Source: Avoscillospira sp045579045
Lineage (GTDB): Bacteria; Bacillota; Clostridia; Oscillospirales; Oscillospiraceae
Assembly (NCBI GenBank): GCA_045579045.1
Contig: JAZNLL010000045.1
Coordinates: 1-15,942, forward strand
DNA length: 15,942 nucleotides
Direction: 5' to 3'
Part shown: in pieces, positions 1-7,147 of the stretch
Layout of the letters: every line of letters begins with the position of its first letter
Numbering within the stretch: the stretch's first letter is position 1
The notes under the pieces: generated by a model
The model's database searches: none
The model's input: only the letters and a program-made list of their open reading frames with translations
What the model was told of the DNA's origin: nothing
Made by a program: the position numbers and the translations under genes

Positions 1-885
1 AATGTCAAATCTGCATCCAGAAACAGAAATTCCCTCGCCGCCATTTGCACGAATGGCACATTGCTGCGTGGCTTTTCCACTTGCATCCTTCACGGTGCTG
101 CTAAAGCCATGCACAAACTCGCAGTCTACCACTCGCACATCATTTGTATCTGTCAAGGTGATGAGGTCGGAATAAGCTGTCTTGCCCTCACCGCCATCAA
201 AGACCAAATCTTCGATGACGATATTACTTGCACCATCGGCGGTCAGCAGACCAGTAGTAGAACCGTCCACTCGGAGGAGTGTTGCTCCATGCTCACCAAT
301 CAGGTGCTGATTGCTGTACACATTCACCGCCGTTCCGATGAGATATGTCCCCTTGGGGAAATATACAGTACCGCCGCCAGCCTCATTACAGGCATCCAGA
401 GCCGCTTGGATAGCAGCACTATCATCCGTCACGCCGTCTGCTTTTGCACCGAACAGCTGCGGTGTAATGCGACTGTCTAAAACAGGCGCTTCTTGGTCTT
501 TCGGCACAACGGCGATCACCTGTGCAAACAGCGGATCACCGATTTCTTCATCAATTCGGATGATGATGGTGTCGTTCTTTTCGTGCAGATCCTTGACATC
601 GTTGACATCGAATAGCCGATTGTCTGCCGTTGCAAAGCGATATAATTTACCATTGATTGTCACAGAACTGGTATCGATTTCCGCAAAGGCGTTTTCTACC
701 ACGGAAGGGTCTCTGTAACAGATCTGCGTTCCCGTCTTGATCGCAGTACCCTCCGGCACATTGATGACGAGGCTGCCGTCTTCGGTCACTTCGGCGACAC
801 CCATTACCAGCCGTGCCACTGGATCGCAGACTTCATATTCTGTTCCGTCCGGAGCCGTCCAGTTTTTCATCAAAGGTTTTCCCAT
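1..885 (-). CDS. Tailspike-like protein with pectate-lyase-type beta-helix (partial)
   Basis: The reading frame is open for 295 codons from an ATG at 885 and leaves the window at base 1 without a stop. The start has a textbook ribosome site (AGGAGG, 7 bases upstream). Residues 1-140 form a less recognisable, probably particle-binding region. From about residue 144 the sequence reads FGAKADGVTDDSAAIQAALD, then GGGTVYFPKGTYLIG, the signature of the Pectate_lyase_3 / right-handed parallel beta-helix family found in phage tailspikes. The following residues alternate turns and short strands (NIVIEDLVFD, DVRVVDCEFVHG), as expected for helix rungs. In this family the protein binds and often cleaves host surface polysaccharide. 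Being the last virion gene in order fits a host-recognition role. The C-terminal part and any catalytic site are outside the window, so enzyme activity is inferred only. Confidence 0.85.
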   Translation of the reverse strand, partial: MGKPLMKNWTAPDGTEYEVCDPVARLVMGVAEVTEDGSLVINVPEGTAIKTGTQICYRDPSVVENAFAEIDTSSVTINGKLYRFATADNRLFDVNDVKDLHEKNDTIIIRIDEEIGDPLFAQVIAVVPKDQEAPVLDSRITPQLFGAKADGVTDDSAAIQAALDACNEAGGGTVYFPKGTYLIGTAVNVYSNQHLIGEHGATLLRVDGSTTGLLTADGASNIVIEDLVFDGGEGKTAYSDLITLTDTNDVRVVDCEFVHGFSSTVKDASGKATQQCAIRANGGEGISVSGCRFDI

Positions 886-896
886 TCTTTCACCTC

Positions 897-1469
897 CTAA
901 ATATCAAAATTTAGTAAAATCAGCTTATATGTACCGGCATTCAGTATGTTTCCACTTGCCGCATATACATATAAAGTTCCTGCATCGTCTGTCCGAAATC
1001 GAGTGGTGCTGCTGTCCATTTCTGCAGTAATGTTTTTCTTGATCGCCGAAGAAGCAACCGTTCCATATCCGCCTTTCACAAAATACCCATAAACCGGATC
1101 ATTTGAGCTTCCCAGATTTACATTACCTTGAACAACGGAATACAACCTATTTGTGGTTGCCGCACTTGATTCTGCTTGAAACAACAGCACCATGAAACCG
1201 GTTTTCAGATAATTGGCTGCAACAAATTCATTTCGGAACAAAAGCATTTGTTCCGCGTTCTGCAGATCCGCTTCAATCGTGATATCGTGAATTTCTCCTC
1301 CCACAGCACTGTTGGAGCTTTCACCCGTCACAATTCCTGCAATAGCTGTCACAAACCCACCGGGGAAGATCAAGTTATCTGTTTCTCCTGTTTTGCTTCG
1401 GATCGCATTTGCTACGGCGGTCAGTCCTGCATCCAGTTCCGCCGAATCCACAACTTTGTCGTATGCCAT
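897..1469 (-). CDS. Small fibre/baseplate-type virion protein
   Basis: A 190-residue protein. Its ATG overlaps the stop of the upstream collagen-like gene (TGATG), with GGGAGG upstream, so the two are translationally coupled. Residues 1-46 (AELDAGLTAVANAIRSKTGE, then FPGGFVTAIAGI) resemble an N-terminal module I know from many Firmicutes phage fibre and tail-associated proteins. The rest is rich in Gly, Ser, Thr and Ala with alternating hydrophobic residues and looks like a beta-sandwich; I cannot name its fold. There is no signal peptide or membrane segment. It lies between a collagen-repeat structural protein and a tailspike, so a role in the host-contact apparatus is likely. A specific function such as receptor binding is inference from position. 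Confidence 0.7.
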   Translation of the reverse strand: MAYDKVVDSAELDAGLTAVANAIRSKTGETDNLIFPGGFVTAIAGIVTGESSNSAVGGEIHDITIEADLQNAEQMLLFRNEFVAANYLKTGFMVLLFQAESSAATTNRLYSVVQGNVNLGSSNDPVYGYFVKGGYGTVASSAIKKNITAEMDSSTTRFRTDDAGTLYVYAASGNILNAGTYKLILLNFDI

Positions 1470-2500
1470 CAGTAACTACCTCCCGTCCATGTGGGAAGTG
1501 CATTCAAAACAGCAGTAACCATTTCAGACTTATCTGCTTCCGTGAAATAATCTGTACCCTCGACAGGTGTCTTTCCGTCATCGCCCTTTGGTCCAAAAGG
1601 AGCGATAATTTCGTATGTGTCTCCGTTGGTCAACACAACCGTATAAACATTTCCTTCAGCTGTTTGTTCGCTGAATACAATGTTCTCGATTCCAACACCG
1701 TCTTCCGCTGCACCGCCGTCTCCGGATCCGTTATCTCCACTAATGTTAACTACCTTCACCGTTCCGCTTTCTGTGTCATACTCCACAGAAATTCCGGCTC
1801 CGGTTTCTCCCGGCACACCACGAATACCTTGTGGTCCGACCGGTGCGGTGAATTCATATGTCTGTCCGTTGGTCAATGTGATGGTATAGACATTTCCTGC
1901 CGTCAGCTGCTCTTTGAAGCTGATGCTTTCAATGCCAACTCCGTCTTCACCGTTCAGATCATCGCCGGTAATGTTTCTGACTTTGACCGTTCCGCTTGCT
2001 TCGTCATACTCAACAGCCACACCTGCACCGGGATCTCCCTGCGGACCCGGCTCTCCCGGTGGGCCTATCAGGCTGGCAAGCCATGCCTCTTCTGTTCCTG
2101 TATATCCGTGCTTTACCGCAATGCCATAAGCGCTCAGGTAGTAGCGCATTTTTTCCGCTTTTCCCAAGCCGGGATTGATGGTCTCGCAGACAAATACGGA
2201 ATAGGCGATATAGGTCTTGTTGAATACTGCCTGCGCGTTATTCGCCCGTTCTGCCTCTTCCTGCGCTTCATGAATTCGCCAGATCAGATAATCTTCATAG
2301 ATCTTGTCAAAGGGAGCCGGCGCAATCAGTTCCGTGTCCATATCGTCCATGGTGTACCGGACGACATCTTTTGCAGCGATCAGCAGGATCTCAGCCTGGA
2401 TCTCCGCTTCAATCTGATTGAGCCACCTCAGCAGTGTTTTTTCGGAGAATGCCGGCTCTTTCAGCTCCATCACATAGTCCAGTACATCCCTAATTTTCAT
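1469..2500 (-). CDS. Head-completion/adaptor-like protein fused to collagen-like repeats
   Basis: A 343-residue protein starting at an ATG preceded by AAAAGGAG. Residues 1 to about 130 are helical and charged (IRDVLDYVMELKEP, YLIWRIHEAQEEAERANN). They look like a gp4/gp6-type head-tail adaptor, which fits the position directly after the capsid gene. From about residue 145 come Gly-X-Y stretches (GPPGEPGPQGDPG, later GPQGIRGVPGETG). These alternate with two copies of a roughly 65-residue beta-rich unit (EYD..SGTVKV.NI, then DGVGIE.I.F, VYT..LTNG.TYE). The C-terminus carries a FTEADKSEMVTAVLNALP tail, common on phage fibres. The fusion suggests a neck- or head-attached fibre. The adaptor assignment is weaker than the collagen call, and the N-terminal part could instead be a plain fibre-anchoring domain. 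Confidence 0.7.
   Translation of the reverse strand: MKIRDVLDYVMELKEPAFSEKTLLRWLNQIEAEIQAEILLIAAKDVVRYTMDDMDTELIAPAPFDKIYEDYLIWRIHEAQEEAERANNAQAVFNKTYIAYSVFVCETINPGLGKAEKMRYYLSAYGIAVKHGYTGTEEAWLASLIGPPGEPGPQGDPGAGVAVEYDEASGTVKVRNITGDDLNGEDGVGIESISFKEQLTAGNVYTITLTNGQTYEFTAPVGPQGIRGVPGETGAGISVEYDTESGTVKVVNISGDNGSGDGGAAEDGVGIENIVFSEQTAEGNVYTVVLTNGDTYEIIAPFGPKGDDGKTPVEGTDYFTEADKSEMVTAVLNALPTWTGGSY
1585..2070 (-). repeat. Two imperfect internal repeats within the collagen-like gene
   Basis: Two units of roughly 200 bp inside the collagen-like gene encode related peptides: EYDEASGTVKVRNITGDD followed by DGVGIESISF, and EYDTESGTVKVVNISGDN followed by DGVGIENIVF. Each ends with a GPxG collagen-type block. 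The boundaries are approximate because the repeats have diverged. They probably arose by duplication of a fibre-shaft segment. Confidence 0.7.
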
Positions 2501-2519
2501 GTTCAGTCTCCTTTTCGGA

Positions 2520-2551
2520 AACAGGCGGCTAAGATGACCCAGCCGCCTGTT
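2520..2551 (-). terminator. Hairpin after the capsid gene (attenuator or terminator)
   Basis: An 11-bp perfect stem (AACAGGCGGCT with AGCCGCCTGTT) and a 10-base loop lie between the capsid stop and the next start. On the minus strand only three T residues follow the stem, so it is a weak terminator. It could instead reduce read-through or protect the 3' end of the abundant capsid mRNA. Confidence 0.6.
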
Positions 2552-2570
2552 GATTATGATTTGCTATGTA

Positions 2571-3569
2571 TCAGAGTGCTTCGCCGTGAGCCACACCGCC
2601 GGCCATCATGCCGCGAAAGTCCACGAAGCCGCCGCCGAAACGGGAACGACCCTTCCAACGGTTGACATCATTCTCGTCCACCACACTCTTGACTTCCAGA
2701 GGAGTTCTGTCCAGCCAAACCGCGCAGTCCACCTGCTCCATGTAGCTGCTGTCCATCAGGATCCAAGGTTCAGATCCGGGAGTGATAAAGTGGTTCAGAT
2801 AAGGCCAGATGATTACATCCAGATTGCCGAACAGATAGTTGAAGTCGTTGTTGCTTCCGCCGGGTTCTTTGTCAGAGCCAAGGACAGCAAATGCAGCCTT
2901 CTTCAGACTGGTCAGGTTGGGCAGCACCAGCGTATCGGGTGTCAGCGCCAAAGTCTCATTATTTTCGCCAACCATATTTTGCATTCTGGTCATGACTTCC
3001 CCCAGCGCATCTGCAGAAAATGCATCAGAGAACGCATTGGAGATCTTGCTGCCGGATACCTTGCCCACATGGTTGGTGGAAAAGACAGGCGCATTATCTG
3101 CTCCGGTGATGTCGAATTCCTCATCATCCACCTTTGCCTTTTCCAAACCCTGCAGGGCGCTGCCCAGCAGATTGGCGAAGAAACGCTCACGGGTTCTGTT
3201 ATAGGCCGTCAGGAAGCCGGCGGGCTGCTTCTTTAGATTGATCAGATTGCCGTCCTCCATCATTTCTTTGGAAATGCCAAAGCTGTTCTTCCAGGTATAG
3301 TTCTTGATGATCTTGCTGTAGCCCTGCTTAAAATCGGTGACAGGGTATGCGCCGTTTTCGGGCGTGGGCTTAAAGTCACCGATACCGGTCAGAGAACCGA
3401 AGCTCTCTGCGTAATGAGTGGAATTCACTCTTTTGAAGATTTTGGATGCGATACTTTCCCGATCCACGGCTTCCAGCCGCTTTTCAAGGAAAGATGCAAT
3501 AGGCGCCTGCCACTTGCCAAACAACATATCGTTCTGGGCAGAAGCCTCAGAAATAATAATTCCGGGCAT
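2571..3569 (-). CDS. Major capsid protein (HK97-fold type)
   Basis: A 332-residue protein starting at an ATG with TGAGGT upstream. It follows a scaffold and a decoration-like gene, the standard place for the coat protein. Visible traits are an N-terminal helical region (FLEKRLEAVDRESIASKIFK), a central GYSKIIKNYTWKNSFGISKEMM segment like the E-loop/spine region of Mu-like or encapsulin-like coats, and DTLVLPNL followed by LFGNLDVIIWPYLN and WILMDSS, typical of the late A- and P-domain strands. The C-terminus is Gly-rich (RFGGGFVDFRGMMAGGV). The length is normal for small HK97-type coats without a large delta domain, which agrees with a separate scaffold gene. No prohead-protease gene is seen in the window. 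The fold assignment is by pattern; the structural role is well supported by context. Confidence 0.85.
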   Translation of the reverse strand: MPGIIISEASAQNDMLFGKWQAPIASFLEKRLEAVDRESIASKIFKRVNSTHYAESFGSLTGIGDFKPTPENGAYPVTDFKQGYSKIIKNYTWKNSFGISKEMMEDGNLINLKKQPAGFLTAYNRTRERFFANLLGSALQGLEKAKVDDEEFDITGADNAPVFSTNHVGKVSGSKISNAFSDAFSADALGEVMTRMQNMVGENNETLALTPDTLVLPNLTSLKKAAFAVLGSDKEPGGSNNDFNYLFGNLDVIIWPYLNHFITPGSEPWILMDSSYMEQVDCAVWLDRTPLEVKSVVDENDVNRWKGRSRFGGGFVDFRGMMAGGVAHGEAL

Positions 3570-3588
3570 ATTTCATTACCTCACTTTC

Positions 3589-3975
3589 TTAGGAAAATCG
3601 AACCCGGACCTTGTCGCCGGCTTCCGTACCGTCAAAGGAGACCACCTCTGCCACACCGTCTGCGGTAGCAGTGATCTTTTCACCTGCGGCATCAATGGTG
3701 TATTTCTCGCCTTCTGCAATGGCTGCAGAGGCAACAGACAGTTCCGTCTCATAAACGGTTTCGGGTCTGACCCGCTCCACATGGACCTTCTGACCTTCCT
3801 TTTCTGTGGTTACATCCTCCATGCAGATGTGGGTGGGCTTGGTCGTGCCGGTGGCCTTTGCCAAAGAGCCGCCTTCAATTACCAGAGCCTGTCCCACTTT
3901 AAAGGTAGTTCCGTTGGGAGCAGGCATGGTTTCCCAAGGCTCCGATTCGTTGTGCCACTTATGGGGAATAAACAT
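3589..3975 (-). CDS. Capsid decoration-like / head-associated small protein
   Basis: A 128-residue protein with GAGGAG upstream of its ATG, between scaffold and major capsid genes. It is predicted to be almost all beta strands (FKVGQALVIEGGSLAKATG, AEGEKYTIDAAGEKITATA, AEVVSFDGTEAGDKVRVRFS). It resembles the small beta-barrel head proteins (phage lambda gpD or DUF2190-like) that often lie beside the coat gene. It probably binds the outside of the capsid and stabilises it. I see no cysteines forming a metal site and no membrane segment. Family membership is a judgement from composition and position, not from a diagnostic motif. Confidence 0.6.
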   Translation of the reverse strand: MFIPHKWHNESEPWETMPAPNGTTFKVGQALVIEGGSLAKATGTTKPTHICMEDVTTEKEGQKVHVERVRPETVYETELSVASAAIAEGEKYTIDAAGEKITATADGVAEVVSFDGTEAGDKVRVRFS

Positions 3976-4002
3976 ATTTCACACTCCTCTTTTTTGGATG
4001 GA

Positions 4003-4920
4003 TCATCCGACCATCCACTTTCTGTAATGTTTCTCAATGTCCGCATCGGTCATGTTTGGATCCAGCATTCGATATCTGTCCTTTTCATCTTTGGGGACAT
4101 CGATCTTTCCTTCGCCTCTCGTGGTGGTTTTGTTGATGTGTTCTTTTCCGCTTGCAGCGACCCTTGCTCCGGTAGCAGCCACATTTCTTGCCTGTTCCAC
4201 AATGGCTTCATGATTTGCCAGCTTGTAGGCATCCAGGTAATTCATGTTGTACTGCTGCACCAGCTGAACAAATTTATCTCTTGTGGGCATTCTGATGATG
4301 TCCGCCAGAGACTTGATCTCCGGGTTCATCTTTTGGATCTCCGCAAGCTGCAGCTCCACATCCATGTCAAACTTTTGCTTTGACTGTTCAGCCTCCGCTC
4401 TTTCAGAAGCAGCCTGCTTTTCCTGCATAGCCTTAAAGGCAGGGCTTTGTTCCAAAGCTGCCTGCAGATCTTCCGGTGTCAATTTTCCGCTTTGCAGGTT
4501 TCGCTTCAGCTTTTCAGCCCGGTCCTTTTCAACCCACTGTTCTGCCTTTTCCAGAGAATCGATCACCGTATCTCCGTGCTTTAGCTGGGCTTGGTCAAAA
4601 AACTTCTTGAGCTTTGCTTCTGTTTCCTTCCGCTCTTTATCCAAGGCGGCCTGCACCGCGTCATTGATTTCCTTCTGTCTTCTGTTTGCCGCGTTGGCAG
4701 CACGCTCCTCTTTTGTCAGAGGCTTCTTATCCGGCGCCGCTTCCGGTTGTTTTTCTTCTTCAGCGCCGTCATCAATGTCGGCAGGGTCGGCGATCTCCTG
4801 CACTTGTTCGCCTGTGTCGGCAGGGTCGGCGATCTCCTGCGCTTGTCCGCCTTCGGGTGTCTGTTCGTCAGCCGGAGCTTCCAGACCTAACGCACCCCAA
4901 ACATCTACATTTTCATCCAT
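4003..4920 (-). CDS. Capsid scaffolding protein
   Basis: A 305-residue, highly charged, Gln/Glu/Lys/Ala-rich protein. The start ATG has AAAGGA upstream. The N-terminal 70 residues are acidic and low in complexity, with two 13-residue repeats (QEIADPAD). Then comes a long, nearly uninterrupted helical region with coiled-coil character (about 80-215), including NAANRRQKEINDAVQAALDK and FDMDVELQLAEIQKMNPEIK. The C-terminal 30 residues are basic (KDEKDRYRMLDPNMTDADIE, then HYRKWMVG); in scaffold proteins such a tail contacts the coat. Composition, length (P22 gp8 is about 300) and the slot between portal and coat all fit an internal scaffold that guides procapsid assembly and is later lost. A minor helical structural protein is the alternative. 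Confidence 0.8.
   Translation of the reverse strand: MDENVDVWGALGLEAPADEQTPEGGQAQEIADPADTGEQVQEIADPADIDDGAEEEKQPEAAPDKKPLTKEERAANAANRRQKEINDAVQAALDKERKETEAKLKKFFDQAQLKHGDTVIDSLEKAEQWVEKDRAEKLKRNLQSGKLTPEDLQAALEQSPAFKAMQEKQAASERAEAEQSKQKFDMDVELQLAEIQKMNPEIKSLADIIRMPTRDKFVQLVQQYNMNYLDAYKLANHEAIVEQARNVAATGARVAASGKEHINKTTTRGEGKIDVPKDEKDRYRMLDPNMTDADIEKHYRKWMVG
4776..4840 (-). repeat. Direct 26-bp repeat in the scaffold gene
   Basis: An identical 26-bp sequence occurs at 4776-4801 and 4815-4840, with a 39-bp period (13 codons). It encodes the repeated QEIADPAD peptide in the acidic N-terminal region of the scaffold protein. The exact DNA identity suggests a recent tandem duplication. Confidence 0.85.
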
Positions 4921-4969
4921 GGTTATTTCCTTTCTGGGATCTTTCCCTCACCCAAGGGTCATAGGAGAT

Positions 4970-5107
4970 TTACTTGTTCTTGCTGCCGGTTCTCAGATCT
5001 GTGCCGCGATGCACCACATTGCCCTTGGCACTGTTGGTCTGGCTGTTGGGAGCCTTGACCACCTGAGAGCCGGTGTTCTTGATCTTGCCGCTGTAGCCGT
5101 TACTCAT
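4970..5107 (-). CDS. Small 45-residue basic protein upstream of the scaffold gene
   Basis: A short reading frame with ATG at 5107 and TAA at 4970, preceded by a strong GGAGGTGG ribosome site. The product starts MSNGYSGKIKNTGSQVVKAP and continues with NSAKGNVVHRGTDLRTGSKNK. It is basic, rich in Asn, Ser, Gly and Lys, and probably disordered; there is no membrane helix. It is the first gene after the terminator behind the portal, 49 bases before the scaffold start, and lies downstream of the recurring 29-bp motif. I do not recognise the family. Small basic proteins at this place in phage genomes can be minor head components, but that is a guess. The ribosome site and codon usage make a real gene likely. 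Confidence 0.65.
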   Translation of the reverse strand: MSNGYSGKIKNTGSQVVKAPNSQTNSAKGNVVHRGTDLRTGSKNK

Positions 5108-5155
5108 TCCATCCACCTCCTTGTCGGTTCATTTCATCCAAATCGTAGTCCTTTG

Positions 5156-5184
5156 ACCCCCGACCTTAACCAACACTTTCCGGC
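5156..5184 (-). promoter_or_regulatory. Recurring intergenic motif, copy A
   Basis: On the minus strand this reads GGAAAGTGTTGGTTAAGG followed by TCGGGGGT. It matches copy B (9285-9314) with three mismatches and one single-base indel. It lies directly downstream of the terminator behind the portal and about 50 bases upstream of the next start, where transcription would have to restart. No convincing sigma-70 boxes are visible, so a phage-specific control site is possible. Confidence 0.5.
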
Positions 5185-5190
5185 ACAGAA

Positions 5191-5220
5191 AAAGAGCCTG
5201 TGCAGCTGCACAAGCTCTTT
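5191..5220 (-). terminator. Rho-independent terminator behind the portal gene
   Basis: A stem of 7 bp (AAAGAGC with GCTCTTT) is extended after one mismatch by the inner palindrome TGTGCAGCTGCACA. On the minus strand the stem ends in CTCTTTTTC, a run of five T residues. It begins 13 bases after the portal stop codon. T-rich sequence on the other side could make it work in both directions. Confidence 0.8.
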
Positions 5221-5232
5221 GTTTTTGGTTTT

Positions 5233-7134
5233 TTACATCATTCCCGGAAGTTGTCCTCCGGTCGCCGCAGCGGCCTGCATTTGTGCTGCCGTTGCGTTAT
5301 TTTTTCTTTCGATCAGGCGGTCCTTCATTTGTCCGGCATAAGGATAATGCAGTTCCTCCATAGCGCTCCAGTAGTCAATCAGGGTGTCGATCTCCGCAGG
5401 ATTTCCCATGGCACCTGCCTGCAGCTGAGAGGTCAGCTCCTGCCAAAGTGCCGATCTGTTTCCGGCAAGACCGCCGCTGTCATCCACAGAGAACAGGAAG
5501 TCCGTATTCCATCGATAGTTACCCTGCTCATCCCGCTCCAGAAAGTCCATTTTGTTGAACTCCTCATACTGCATCTGCCCGTGCTTGTCTTTGTAGAAAA
5601 CCGGTCTCGGTTCGTCGCAGTATGCCAGCTTCAGCTTGAAGATCATTTCGAAGATCTTTGCATAGGCCGCGTTTTTCTGCACCCGTCTGCTTTCCATCCG
5701 TCCGGCGCTTTGCTGCGCAGAGAATTGCTTTGCCTTTCCGCTGGTGGCTGTGGTGTCCTGTCTTCCCTGGTAGCTGTCTGTAATGCCATGAATGTTTCGG
5801 CTTTCCTGGTAGACTTGATTGAGATAATTCATTTCGTTTGTCAGGTCACCGGAGAACTGATAAACACCAATGTAATTTCTGTCCTCAATTCCGTTGAGCC
5901 TCCAAACCTCATTTTCACTGGGATCAAGAGTAAGTTTTGTGTCCGGCGGCAGGCTCACTCTGGTTCCGGCCTTCAGAATGCGATCCACCATTTTCTGTTC
6001 TAGTCGGTTGATGGTGTTCTGTTGGTCGGCGATCTTGTCGCAGTCGCTGTCACCAAGCAGCTTTCCGAATACGGAAACATTCTTCTGCAATATGATGGGA
6101 TACACCCTCGGCTTATAGCATGGGATACGCTCTTTCGCCACAGCCACAATATTTCCAAAATCGTCCGGCAATGACTCATATTCTCCTGCCAGTTGGAAGT
6201 TTGCACCCTGAATTGGCATCAGCACTTCTATGTAGTCCTCGTTGCTGTCTTCCCACTTGGTACCGCCGCAGTATCCGCATGTACCCTTTTCGACCTTTTT
6301 TCCGGTCTCTGCTCCTTCCGGATAGGTGCCGTCTGCAGTCGCTCTGTTTAGGATCAGATTTTCTGTGTTTTCCAGCGCGCCGCATTTTGCACACCGCTTC
6401 ATTCTTCTTGCCTGGCAGTCGTCCAGATCCTCCAGAACTGTATCACCTACATAGTGGAACTTTCCGATCCTGTCTCCGTTCCGATAATAGACCACTGTTC
6501 TGGTCACCATGTCCTCGGCTGTGTCTGTATCGGCATCAATGCCCTTGATATCCGGGTCCGTTTCACCCTCGTCGCTCACATCCACACCGTAGGTGCGCTT
6601 CACATTCTCTTTGGTGTCCGGCAGCAGCAGTGCCACAAAATCCATATCTTCAATGCGGGAAACACCGTCCTGCGGAACCAGCATTTTGGGATGAATTGCT
6701 GTGATCTGCACCTCTCCAATTCGGTCATTGCTCCGTTCTCCGTTGTCCCATTCAACCAGATACAGTGTTCCGCCCTGTATAGGGCAGGTTCGCTCCTGCA
6801 TGTCGTTGATCTCCTCCATGGGCATGCGGTCCAGTTCGTTGAGAAGCATGTGTTCGATGATCCGAGCCAGATTTTCGTCTTCTTTCCGTCTGGGTGTGAC
6901 CTTCGGCTTGGGGATATTACTGTCCACAATGCTTTCGATGTTCTCAGCGGTGATGTTGTAGACATGACCGCTTTCTTTTAGAGGGTCATTTTCCACCAGC
7001 TTTCTGAGCTTCCGGCTGCCGCTGTACTGCCGTTCTCGCTCATCCATCTTGTCCCTTTCAGCTGCCCAGCTGCTTTTTGCCGAAGCCACCCGATCCTGCC
7101 AGTGTTGCAGTCTGTCTTTGTCTTGCCTTTTCAC
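5233..7134 (-). CDS. Portal protein with inserted zinc ribbon
   Basis: A 633-residue protein starting at GTG (7134) with a perfect AGGAGGT ribosome site. It directly follows the large terminase gene. The N-terminus is helical; then comes SGHVYNITAENIESIVDSNI, followed by PKPKVTPRRK, a pattern seen in portals of podovirus-like and related phages. About residues 248-289 hold two CxxC pairs (CAKC and CGYC) that likely form a zinc ribbon inserted in the clip or stem region. The later part has a long helical crown-like segment (KQFSAQQSAGRMESRRVQKNA, then AYAKIFEMIFKL). Twelve copies would form the DNA channel at one capsid vertex and dock terminase and adaptor. The length, between lambda (about 530) and P22 (about 725), is normal. 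Confidence 0.88.
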   Translation of the reverse strand: MKRQDKDRLQHWQDRVASAKSSWAAERDKMDERERQYSGSRKLRKLVENDPLKESGHVYNITAENIESIVDSNIPKPKVTPRRKEDENLARIIEHMLLNELDRMPMEEINDMQERTCPIQGGTLYLVEWDNGERSNDRIGEVQITAIHPKMLVPQDGVSRIEDMDFVALLLPDTKENVKRTYGVDVSDEGETDPDIKGIDADTDTAEDMVTRTVVYYRNGDRIGKFHYVGDTVLEDLDDCQARRMKRCAKCGALENTENLILNRATADGTYPEGAETGKKVEKGTCGYCGGTKWEDSNEDYIEVLMPIQGANFQLAGEYESLPDDFGNIVAVAKERIPCYKPRVYPIILQKNVSVFGKLLGDSDCDKIADQQNTINRLEQKMVDRILKAGTRVSLPPDTKLTLDPSENEVWRLNGIEDRNYIGVYQFSGDLTNEMNYLNQVYQESRNIHGITDSYQGRQDTTATSGKAKQFSAQQSAGRMESRRVQKNAAYAKIFEMIFKLKLAYCDEPRPVFYKDKHGQMQYEEFNKMDFLERDEQGNYRWNTDFLFSVDDSGGLAGNRSALWQELTSQLQAGAMGNPAEIDTLIDYWSAMEELHYPYAGQMKDRLIERKNNATAAQMQAAAATGGQLPGMM

Positions 7135-7147
7135 GCTCTACCTCCTG

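Noticed and set aside
1409..2665. Long plus-strand open frame (418 codons) opposite the collagen-like gene
   Set aside because: Composition is Cys/Phe/Ser-rich without family character. It lies antisense to two well-supported genes, so it is a shadow.
4283..5341. Plus-strand open frame opposite scaffold and portal
   Set aside because: It is Ser/Cys-rich antisense sequence crossing a terminator and three genes, with no ribosome site of note.
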